18,829 nucleotides of DNA from Bacillota bacterium (GTDB lineage Bacteria; Bacillota; Clostridia; Christensenellales; Borkfalkiaceae). A model generated the notes under the pieces. That model was not told the origin of the DNA. It saw nothing but the letters and a program-made list of their open reading frames with translations, and did not search any database. Made by a program: the position numbers and the translations under genes. The stretch lies in contig QAKE01000027.1 in NCBI GenBank assembly GCA_003343995.1, forward strand, positions 1 through 18,829. The letters run 5' to 3'. Shown one piece after another: positions 1-5,832 of this stretch (position 1 is the first letter of the stretch; each line of letters begins with the position of its first letter).

Positions 1-279
1 CACGTACATATTCTTGTATCGATTCCCCCTAAAATGAGCATTTCGGTATTTATGGGATATTTGAAAGGCAAAAGCGCAACGATAATATTTCAAAAATTTG
101 GGAATATGAAGTTTGCGTACCGAAATCGCGAATTTTGGTGTAAAGGATATTATGTCGATACGATAGGAAAAAACGCCAAAGCGATACAAGAATATGTTGC
201 AAATCAACTAAAAGTGGATAAAGAAGCTGATCAATTAAGCATCTTTGATCCGCGTGACCCGTTGACGGGTAGCAAGTAA
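1..279 (+). CDS. tnpA: IS200/IS605-family transposase TnpA, 5'-truncated by window edge
   Basis: This is a Y1 (HUH) single-strand transposase that moves IS200/IS605 elements by peel-and-paste. The frame is open to base 1 and its first codons read His-Val-His, the HUH metal-binding motif, followed by the family block LVSIPPK. The nucleophilic Tyr is the one in EYVANQ (codon 193-195), with the family's Gln four residues later. The C-terminus ends in DPRDPLTGSK, as in full-length relatives. I expect roughly 60 N-terminal residues to lie outside the window, since the family is about 150 residues long, so the cut is artificial rather than a true truncation. The first in-window ATG (34) is an internal Met, not the start. 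The DNA looks more AT-rich than most other coding regions here, which fits a mobile element. No tnpB/iscB accessory gene is visible. Confidence 0.92.
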   Translation, partial: HVHILVSIPPKMSISVFMGYLKGKSATIIFQKFGNMKFAYRNREFWCKGYYVDTIGKNAKAIQEYVANQLKVDKEADQLSIFDPRDPLTGSK

Positions 280-289
280 GATATGCATG

Positions 290-330
290 ACTGGCTGGTC
301 AACTAAAAAGCACATTTGTGCTATGCCAGT
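290..330 (+). repeat. Candidate right-end hairpin of the IS200-like element
   Basis: An imperfect palindrome begins 10 bases after the tnpA stop. The outer arms ACTGGC (290-295) and GCCAGT (325-330) enclose a small inner hairpin, GCACA-TT-TGTGC (310-321). IS200/IS605 elements carry subterminal hairpins that TnpA recognises on one strand, so this is a reasonable right-end candidate. The exact transposon boundary cannot be set without an empty-site sequence. A second short stem (GGGC-TTT-GCCC, 337-347) follows and may belong to the same end. Confidence 0.45.
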
Positions 331-348
331 AAACAAGGGCTTTGCCCG

Positions 349-378
349 AAAAATAAAAACCACCCGATTTTCGGGTGG
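349..378 (-). terminator. Rho-independent terminator reading leftward, possibly within the IS right end
   Basis: An 8-bp perfect stem, CCACCCGA (360-367) and TCGGGTGG (371-378), has a 3-nt loop. On the minus strand it is followed by a T-rich tract (complement of 349-359), so it can end transcripts of the small membrane gene at 499-795. No T-tract follows on the plus strand, so it is not a good terminator for tnpA. It could also be part of the IS end structure. Confidence 0.6.
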
Positions 379-498
379 ATGATTATTCTTGCCGTAAGGC
401 TGTTTTTGCCCCTATTTTACCACGCTGAAAAAATTTTTTTTGAAATTTTAAAAAAATTCTATAAATTTACTTGACTTTACGTTTTAAGTTTAACATAA

Positions 499-795
499 TT
501 AAATGATCTGAAACCCGCTGAGTACGCCGAACGTGCATCCGAGCGCATAGATAATCAATGCAACCCAGTAAATGATTTTCCAAACCTTGTTCAAACCGCG
601 CACATAATCGTAAGCGGGAAACGCAATCCCAATCAAAAGAGCGACTTTCGCAATCAAATCAAGTATTGTGCCGGCCTTAGAACCAGCAAGCAATCCGCCT
701 ATCACAAAGATAATTGCCGATAAAAACAATGCGATAAAAGCGCATAACTTTACAAAACTTCTTCTCGCCGCCGCTTCCGTTCTCTGTTTAGCCAT
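499..795 (-). CDS. Small three-helix membrane protein, function unknown
   Basis: A 98-residue protein I cannot assign to a named family. After a basic N-terminus (KQR...RR) there are three hydrophobic segments at about residues 14-37, 43-62 and 72-95, with short loops and no large soluble domain. No catalytic motif is visible. The ATG is preceded by a good site, AAAGGAG, about 9 bases upstream, and a promoter lies at 834-862. The gene stands alone between the TudS-like gene upstream and the IS element downstream. It appears to be a real gene, given the signals and hydrophobic periodicity, but its role is open. Confidence 0.75.
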   Translation of the reverse strand: MAKQRTEAAARRSFVKLCAFIALFLSAIIFVIGGLLAGSKAGTILDLIAKVALLIGIAFPAYDYVRGLNKVWKIIYWVALIIYALGCTFGVLSGFQII

Positions 796-833
796 AATAT
801 AAACACTCCTTTATAATTTATATTCCGTATTAT

Positions 834-862
834 AGAATAGCATTTATCCCGAAGAATATCAA
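834..862 (-). promoter_or_regulatory. Promoter of the small membrane protein gene
   Basis: On the minus strand the -35 is TTGATA (857-862) and the -10 is TATTCT (834-839), with a 17-bp spacer ending in TGC, which gives an extended -10. This leaves a leader of roughly 30 bases containing the ribosome binding site. Confidence 0.6.
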
Positions 863-929
863 GAAAATCGAGGGATAATTTCAAAAATTTTTTCAACCGC
901 GTCCCCGCTTTTTTTGCCGAATTTCGCCG

Positions 930-1346
930 TTAAAGCGTTTCTTCCGTTTTAACGGTATATCCGTTTTTCAAAAACAGTTCGCTCGTAACGCCGTTCCCTT
1001 CGACGAGTTTGCCGCCGAACGTACCGTCGTAAATCAGACCGCAGCCGCAAGAAGGGCTTTTCGCCTTGAATACGCAAAAATCCACGCAATTTTCCTTTGC
1101 CTTTTGCAAAGCGAGATTTGCGCCGAGAAGATATTCCTTCGTCACGTCCCTTCCGTCGGAAGCGACGACTTTATCGCCCACCCGCTCCGCGGGCAGGCGC
1201 GGCGTGCTCAGCCCTCCGTCCACTTCGGGGCAAACGCCGATGAGCTCGTGCTCTTTTCCCAGCGCGAGCACCTTTTCGTTTTTGCAATTGTCGCCCTTAT
1301 AACGGCAGTTTTCTCCGAGCAGGCAACGGCTGACTAAAATCTTCAT
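930..1346 (-). CDS. tudS: DUF523 / TudS-type 2-thiouracil desulfurase
   Basis: A 138-residue member of DUF523. Characterised members (TudS) use a cubane Fe-S cluster to remove sulfur from 2-thiouracil, giving uracil. The family motifs are all present: SRCLLGENCRYKG at the N-terminus, GVCPEVDGGLSTPR near residues 37-50, and KSPSCGCG near 96-103. The three expected cluster cysteines would be C8, C39 and C100. The length matches single-domain members, and the C-terminal DUF1722 seen in some homologues is absent. AGAGGTG precedes the ATG, and a promoter sits at 1365-1393. The gene is divergent from uraA-upp, which supports a role in delivering uracil to salvage. Family membership is firm; the thiouracil activity is inferred from homologues. 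Confidence 0.85.
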   Translation of the reverse strand: MKILVSRCLLGENCRYKGDNCKNEKVLALGKEHELIGVCPEVDGGLSTPRLPAERVGDKVVASDGRDVTKEYLLGANLALQKAKENCVDFCVFKAKSPSCGCGLIYDGTFGGKLVEGNGVTSELFLKNGYTVKTEETL

Positions 1347-1364
1347 ACTGCACCTCTTATCTTC

Positions 1365-1393
1365 ATTTTACACGAAATTACATTTTTTTTCAA
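1365..1393 (-). promoter_or_regulatory. Promoter of the TudS-like gene
   Basis: On the minus strand TTGAAA (1388-1393) and TAAAAT (1365-1370) are separated by exactly 17 bp. It lies back to back with the uraA promoter, the two -35 boxes being 17 bp apart. Confidence 0.65.
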
Positions 1394-1410
1394 TTCTTTC
1401 GGCAAATGTT

Positions 1411-1439
1411 TTGACATTATTTTTGCGATATGATAAAAT
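1411..1439 (+). promoter_or_regulatory. Promoter of uraA-upp
   Basis: TTGACA (1411-1416), a 17-bp spacer ending in TGA, and TAAAAT (1434-1439) form a near-consensus promoter with an extended -10. The inferred start near 1446 gives a leader of about 143 nt before uraA, long enough for a regulatory RNA. Confidence 0.75.
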
Positions 1440-1517
1440 CTACATAGTTTCATAGCGGCACGGATATACCGAACCGTATTTACCGATAGCATTCGGGGTT
1501 TCAAATGCGTTTCAAGC

Positions 1518-1551
1518 GCCTTGCAGTATTTTCGTACGCAAGGCTTTTTTT
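1518..1551 (+). terminator. Intrinsic terminator inside the uraA leader (probable attenuator)
   Basis: The stem is GCCTTGC (1518-1524) with GCAAGGC (1538-1544), extended inside by GTA/TAC, and is followed by seven T's (1545-1551). It lies between the promoter and the uraA start, and no plus-strand gene precedes it, so it must act on the uraA-upp transcript itself. The minus strand lacks a T-tract here. Just upstream is an 11-nt tandem repeat (1498-1508 and 1509-1519, 9 of 11 identical) that runs into the 5' arm, and a small stem CCGA/TCGG (1483-1496). I see no PyrR-type anti-antiterminator loop and cannot place it in a known riboswitch class. Confidence 0.7.
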
Positions 1552-1588
1552 CTGCTTTTTTTGATAAATTTTGTAAGGAGATATACAA

Positions 1589-3052
1589 ATGAAACTCATT
1601 TACGGCATTCAGGACAAGCCCACAATCGGCAAATTGCTGATTTTCGCTTTTCAGCAGATGATCGCGATCATGGCGGCAACGCTGCTCGTTCCCCTCATCA
1701 TCACCTCGCAGGGACTTGAAATGGATCCTGCGGCGGCGCTCTTCGGCGCGGGCGTCGGCACGCTCGTTTACATCACCTGCACGAAGAGAAAAAGCCCCGT
1801 ATTTTTGGGAAGTTCCTTCACGTTCCTCGGCGCGATGGGCGCTGCCGCCGCGCAAAACTACGGCTATTGGGGATTGATCATCGGCGTGGGCTTTGCGGGA
1901 TTGGTTTATCTGATCATCGCCCTCATCATCAAATTCGTGGGCTCCGCTTGGGTAAACAAACTGCTCCCCGCCGTCATCATCGGGCCCATCGTGGCGCTTA
2001 TCGGACTCAGCCTTTCCGGCACGGCAACCGACTGGCTGATGCATAACGGCGGAACCGATTATAACCTGCTCTCCATTCTCTGCGGTCTGGTTGCGTTTTT
2101 CACCATCGTACTGACCTCCGTGAAGGGCGGCAAAACGTTGAAGCTCATTCCGTTTATCATCGGTATCGGCGCGGGCTATGCGCTCGCACTCATCTTTACG
2201 TTAATCGGCAAAGCGGCAGGCGTTGCCTATCTGCAAATTCTCGACTTTACGCCGTTTATCGAAACCTTCGGCGAAATCCGTTTACAGAGTTTCCTCGATT
2301 ATCCGAAATTCACCTTTTTGATGGGTATCGAAACGGCGGGACAGTACGCCCCCATCGACGGCGCGGCGATCGGCAACCTCGCGCTGCTCTTTGCGCCCAT
2401 CGGCATCGTGGAGCTTGCGCAGCACATCGCCGATCATAAAAACCTCGGCAACATCATCGAAAAAGATCTGATCACCGACCCCGGTCTTTCCAGCACGCTG
2501 CTCGGCGACGGCTTGGGTTCCATCGTCGGCGCGATATTCGGCGGCTGCGCGAACACCACGTACGGCGAATCGGTCGGCTGCGTGGCGATCACCAAAAACG
2601 CGTCGGTCGTTACGATCATCTGCGCGGCGATCGGCTGTATTCTGCTTTCCTTTATCTCCCCGTTTGTCGCGCTCATCAACTCCATTCCCAAATGCGTAAT
2701 GGGCGGCGCCTGCGTTGCGCTCTACGGATTTATCGCCGTCAGCGGCTTGCAGATGCTTAAAGAAGTCGACCTCGGGGACAACCGCAACCTCTTCGTCGTC
2801 AGTTCGATTCTGGTATGCGGTATCGGCGGACTGGTGCTCAATTTCGGCACGAACCAGACGACGGGCGCATCGCTCCTGTCCATCACGTCCATCGCGGCGG
2901 CGCTGATCGTGGGCATCATCACGAATTTGATCGTTAATATCGGCAAAAACAACGAGGAAGCGCAGGACGCGCTTTCCGCAAGCGCATCCGCCATGAAGGA
3001 CGTTTCCCCCGCGGCGGAAAAAGAAGAAAAAACCGAACCCGATCGGGATTAA
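1589..3052 (+). CDS. uraA: UraA-type uracil permease (NCS2/NAT family)
   Basis: A nucleobase:H+ symporter that would import uracil. At 487 residues it is longer than E. coli UraA (429), with extra sequence before the central substrate-binding helix and a charged C-terminal tail of about 35 residues. Hydrophobic segments run throughout, as expected for two inverted 7-helix repeats. Recognisable blocks are QNYGYWG near residue 90 and the uracil-subfamily signature NTTYGESVGCVAITK, whose Glu327 matches UraA Glu290. The other binding residue, UraA Glu241 in AEHIGH, is Gln278 here (AQHIAD, codon 2420-2422). The 49-residue spacing to Glu327 is the same, so the alignment is unambiguous. AAGGAG lies 8 bases before the ATG. 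The gene forms an operon with upp (11-base gap) and is divergent from the TudS-like gene. Confidence 0.9.
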   Translation: MKLIYGIQDKPTIGKLLIFAFQQMIAIMAATLLVPLIITSQGLEMDPAAALFGAGVGTLVYITCTKRKSPVFLGSSFTFLGAMGAAAAQNYGYWGLIIGVGFAGLVYLIIALIIKFVGSAWVNKLLPAVIIGPIVALIGLSLSGTATDWLMHNGGTDYNLLSILCGLVAFFTIVLTSVKGGKTLKLIPFIIGIGAGYALALIFTLIGKAAGVAYLQILDFTPFIETFGEIRLQSFLDYPKFTFLMGIETAGQYAPIDGAAIGNLALLFAPIGIVELAQHIADHKNLGNIIEKDLITDPGLSSTLLGDGLGSIVGAIFGGCANTTYGESVGCVAITKNASVVTIICAAIGCILLSFISPFVALINSIPKCVMGGACVALYGFIAVSGLQMLKEVDLGDNRNLFVVSSILVCGIGGLVLNFGTNQTTGASLLSITSIAAALIVGIITNLIVNIGKNNEEAQDALSASASAMKDVSPAAEKEEKTEPDRD

Positions 3053-3063
3053 AGGAACACGAT

Positions 3064-3705
3064 ATGGAAAATTATATGAAGAACGTAACGCTTTTCAAGC
3101 ACCCGCTCATCGCGCATAAAATCACGCACCTTTGCGACGTAAAAACCAACACGAAGGAATTCCGCGAAATCGTGAGCGAACTCGCCATGCTGATGGGTTA
3201 CGAAGCGTTCCGCGATCTGAAAACCAAAAAGGTGCAGATTACCGCGCCGCTCTCCACCTTCGACTCCCCCGTCATCGACGAGCAAATCACCATCGTTCCC
3301 ATTCTGCGGGCGGGGCTCGGCATGGTGGACGGGCTCACGTCGCTCTTTCCCACGGCGAAGATCGGGCATATCGGATTATACCGCGACGAGGAAACCTTAC
3401 TCCCTCACGAATATTACTGTAAACTGCCCAAGGATACGCTCGACGGGCAAGTGATCGTCGTCGATCCCGCGCTCGCCACGGGCGGCAGCGCCGCGGCGGC
3501 GATTACCTGCATTAAAAAACGCGGGTTTACGAAAATCAAACTGCTTTCGCTCATCGCCTCTCCGGAAGGCATTAAGCGCGTGGCGGACGAACACCCCGAC
3601 GTAAAGATATTCGCCGCGCATTACGCCGACGCGCCACTCAACGAAAAGGGATATATCATCACCGCTTTCGGCGACGCGGGCGACAGAATTTTCGGAACGA
3701 AATAA
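3064..3705 (+). CDS. upp: Uracil phosphoribosyltransferase
   Basis: A cytosolic enzyme of pyrimidine salvage: uracil + PRPP gives UMP + PPi. The 213 residues match the usual length. Motifs in order: ILRAGLGM (80-87), YRDEETLLPHEYYCKLP (106-122), the PRPP loop VVDPALATGGSA (132-143), and the uracil-binding C-terminus GDAGDRIFGTK (203-213). The PRPP loop has Ala where most homologues have Met (DPMLATGGS), probably a neutral change. AAAGGA precedes the ATG at 3064; a second ATG four codons in (3076) is possible but has no better site. It is the second gene after uraA, so uptake and trapping of the base are co-expressed. Confidence 0.95.
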   Translation: MENYMKNVTLFKHPLIAHKITHLCDVKTNTKEFREIVSELAMLMGYEAFRDLKTKKVQITAPLSTFDSPVIDEQITIVPILRAGLGMVDGLTSLFPTAKIGHIGLYRDEETLLPHEYYCKLPKDTLDGQVIVVDPALATGGSAAAAITCIKKRGFTKIKLLSLIASPEGIKRVADEHPDVKIFAAHYADAPLNEKGYIITAFGDAGDRIFGTK

Positions 3706-3769
3706 TTTTTCAAAACCGTCAATATTTATTTAACGAAATCAACGGCGATTACGATACGTTGAAACGATT

Positions 3770-3802
3770 AAAAAACCGCAAGGAAATTCCTTGCGGTTTT
3801 TT
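3770..3802. terminator. Bidirectional terminator between upp and rluD
   Basis: A GC-rich perfect stem, CCGCAAGG (3776-3783) and CCTTGCGG (3789-3796), is flanked by a run of A's on the left and six T's on the right, so it works in both directions. It serves the convergent upp operon (plus) and the pncB-lspA-rluD operon (minus). Confidence 0.9.
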
Positions 3803-3804
3803 CG

Positions 3805-4701
3805 TTATTTGAGTTTTTTCAGAACGCTTTCGAAATAATCGGGAAGGGGCGCGAAAAATCGCATGCGTTCGCCCGTACGCGGATGCGTGAGCTCGAGCTC
3901 TTTCGCGTGCAGCAGCTGCCCAGCCAGATTGAATTTTTCCTTTTTATATCCGTATTCTTTATCCCCCACGACGGGATGGTTGATGTACTTTGCGTGCACG
4001 CGGATCTGATGCGTTCTGCCCGTGCGCAGAGAAAATTCCGCCAGCGTGTACTCGGCGTAGCGCTTAAGCACCTTAAAATCGGTTACGGCGAGCCTGCCGC
4101 GGGAGGAAACCGCCATTTTCGTGCGGTCCTTTTCGCTGCGTTCGATATGCGTTTCTATCGTGCCGCCGTCCTCCTTTACCACGCCTTCAAGAAGGGCGAC
4201 GTAAATGCGCTTGCAGGTTTTTTCCTCTATCTGACGGGAAAGGGACAAATGCGCCGCGTCGTTTTTTGCGACGACCAGCAATCCCGAAGTGTTTTTGTCT
4301 ATCCTATGCACGATACCGGGGCGGATTACGCCGTTGATGCCCGATAAACTGTCGAGATGATATAAAAGCGCGTTGACGAGCGTTGCGCCGTGCGTGCCGT
4401 TGCCAGCATGTACGGTAAGCCCCTGCGGTTTGTTGATCACGGCGATATCCTCGTCCTGATACACGATGTCCAAGGGGATATTCTCCGGTTCGATCGCGAG
4501 GTTTTTAATCTCCTCCTCTTCGAGGAGAACGACGTCGCCCGCTTTTAACAAACTTTTGCCCTTTGCGGTTTTTCCGTTTAAAAAAACTTTGCCGTCGTCG
4601 CAAAGTTTTTTGATGTGCGAACGCGTTAAATCGCTGTTCGCCGCGAGAAACACGTCCGTTCGCTCCCCCGCATAAAACGCGGGCACTTCAAATTTCTTCA
4701 T
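3805..4701 (-). CDS. rluD: RluA/RluD-family 23S rRNA pseudouridine synthase
   Basis: It converts uridines in rRNA to pseudouridine. The 298 residues carry an N-terminal S4 RNA-binding domain (about 13-60, with the TRSHIKKLCDDGKVFLNGK pattern) followed by the catalytic domain. The active-site motif is RPGIVHRIDKNTSGLL with nucleophile Asp135. The conserved RTGRTHQIRVH block lies near residues 227-237 and the C-terminal LLHAKELELTHP block follows. The gene overlaps the end of lspA by 14 bases and has no strong ribosome binding site, suggesting translational coupling. The lspA-rluD order matches the B. subtilis lspA-rluD(ylyB) arrangement. The exact target uridines cannot be read from sequence; the symbol denotes the subfamily, not a proven specificity. 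Confidence 0.92.
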   Translation of the reverse strand: MKKFEVPAFYAGERTDVFLAANSDLTRSHIKKLCDDGKVFLNGKTAKGKSLLKAGDVVLLEEEEIKNLAIEPENIPLDIVYQDEDIAVINKPQGLTVHAGNGTHGATLVNALLYHLDSLSGINGVIRPGIVHRIDKNTSGLLVVAKNDAAHLSLSRQIEEKTCKRIYVALLEGVVKEDGGTIETHIERSEKDRTKMAVSSRGRLAVTDFKVLKRYAEYTLAEFSLRTGRTHQIRVHAKYINHPVVGDKEYGYKKEKFNLAGQLLHAKELELTHPRTGERMRFFAPLPDYFESVLKKLK

Positions 4702-5305
4702 CTTTATTTTCGCCGCCGGAACCTTCGGCGCTTTCTTCCGCCTGCGTCAGCGCGCTGATGCGGGCTTTTCTCTCTTCCCTGCGTTTTTTGGAGCAGATCA
4801 GACAATCCGCGTCCAAAAACAAAAGATGAACGATGAACATGATCACCCCGACTGTGATCGCCGCGTCCGCGATATTAAACGTGGGGAAATACCCGTACCA
4901 AAGTTTTACGCTGATAAAATCCACCACCTTGCCGAAAGCGAGCCTGTCGATGAAATTCCCCAAAATGCCCGCCGTCAAAACGGTGAGCGCGTATTTCACG
5001 AAAACGTATTTTTTGCAGATCAGGAGATAATAGATGAAGATGACGGCGAGCGCCACCACCGTGAGCGCCTTAAAAAGCGTTTGCGCCCATTCCTTTCCCT
5101 GAAACAAGCTGAATCCCGCGCCGGTATTGAAACTCACGTCCCAATACAAAAACCCGTCTATCACGGAAATCGCGGGCAGCTTTCCCTGCGGATCATACTG
5201 ATGAAAATAGCATTTCGTCAGCTGATCGACGATAATCAGCAGAAAGAGCACGACGAGCGGCAAAACCGCGTGTATCACTCTTCCATGAGTCCCATTTCTT
5301 TGCAT
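4688..5305 (-). CDS. lspA: Lipoprotein signal peptidase (signal peptidase II)
   Basis: A membrane aspartyl protease that cleaves prolipoprotein signal peptides after lipidation. Family boxes are present: VDQLTK (26-31), FNTGAGFS (59-66), GNFIDR (116-121) and FNIADAAI (143-150). The catalytic pair is Asp120/Asp147. Four hydrophobic segments fit the fold. The C-terminus carries about 35 extra charged residues beyond the usual length of about 160. Two starts are plausible. ATG 5305 has GGAGG only 4 bases upstream and overlaps the DivIVA-like gene by 31 bases. GTG 5278 (Val10) overlaps its stop as GTGA, but with a poorly spaced site. I kept the ATG; either keeps every motif. The gene overlaps rluD downstream. 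Confidence 0.92.
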   Translation of the reverse strand: MQRNGTHGRVIHAVLPLVVLFLLIIVDQLTKCYFHQYDPQGKLPAISVIDGFLYWDVSFNTGAGFSLFQGKEWAQTLFKALTVVALAVIFIYYLLICKKYVFVKYALTVLTAGILGNFIDRLAFGKVVDFISVKLWYGYFPTFNIADAAITVGVIMFIVHLLFLDADCLICSKKRREERKARISALTQAEESAEGSGGENKDEEI

Positions 5306-5832
5306 AATTCCTCCAAATCGAGTTCGCCGGGGTTGAGCACCTGACTCATATCCAAAGCGAAGGTCTGCGCCGCCGCGACCTGTTCTGCCGCCGCGGGCTT
5401 CAAATCGGCGGTTTCCGCCATCATCGCCAAAACCTTTTCCTTATCGTTGGCATTTTTCAAAAGGACGGCGTTCAGCCGCTCCGTCAACCGTTCGCCGTTT
5501 TGAATATCCGCAAAATCACCCGCACGCAACGCGGCAAAATAAGCGTTCCAACGCTTTTTAAACTCCGCAAGGCGGCGCAGTTCCGCGGCATATTCCTGCT
5601 CGCTCAGTTTTTTCATCTCCAGCGCTTGGTTTTCCGTGGCTTTCAATGTAATGCCGATAAGATTTTCCCGATTTTTATAGGCGTCAAGCTCGGCGGACAG
5701 CTGTTTGATTTCCTCTTTCAGCTCTAAAATAACGTTTTTCTGCTCCGCTAAAATGATTTCGTATTCTTCGCTTTGCGCCTTTAATTGCCCGCGCAGTTTA
5801 TCCTCTTCGTTATTGCGTTTATCTTTCCTCAC
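5275..5832 (-). CDS. DivIVA-like coiled-coil protein without the N-terminal membrane-binding domain
   Basis: A 185-residue, mostly helical, charged protein. Residues about 8-60 are heptad-like coiled coil. They are followed by YKNRENLIGITLKATENQA and a helix ending ELRRLAEFKKRW (about 51-95), which resembles the C-terminal coiled-coil part of DivIVA proteins. The N-terminal DivIVA lipid-binding domain is missing, so polar targeting by the known mechanism is not expected. The start is GTG at 5832, overlapping the end of pncB by 14 bases; AGGAG lies about 14 bases upstream, a long spacing. It precedes lspA-rluD, where B. subtilis has divIVA-ileS-lspA, which supports the assignment. A generic coiled-coil scaffold is the alternative. 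Confidence 0.65.
   Translation of the reverse strand: MRKDKRNNEEDKLRGQLKAQSEEYEIILAEQKNVILELKEEIKQLSAELDAYKNRENLIGITLKATENQALEMKKLSEQEYAAELRRLAEFKKRWNAYFAALRAGDFADIQNGERLTERLNAVLLKNANDKEKVLAMMAETADLKPAAAEQVAAAQTFALDMSQVLNPGELDLEELCKEMGLMEE

Noticed and set aside
1446..1520. Purine, guanidine (ykkC) or PyrR RNA in the uraA leader
   Set aside because: I looked for the conserved loop sequences of these classes and found none, so only an unclassified attenuator is claimed.
1343..2044. Long minus-strand open frame (233 codons) opposite the start of uraA
   Set aside because: It is antisense to a well-supported permease gene, has a charged low-complexity translation, and crosses both divergent promoters. 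It is a composition artefact.
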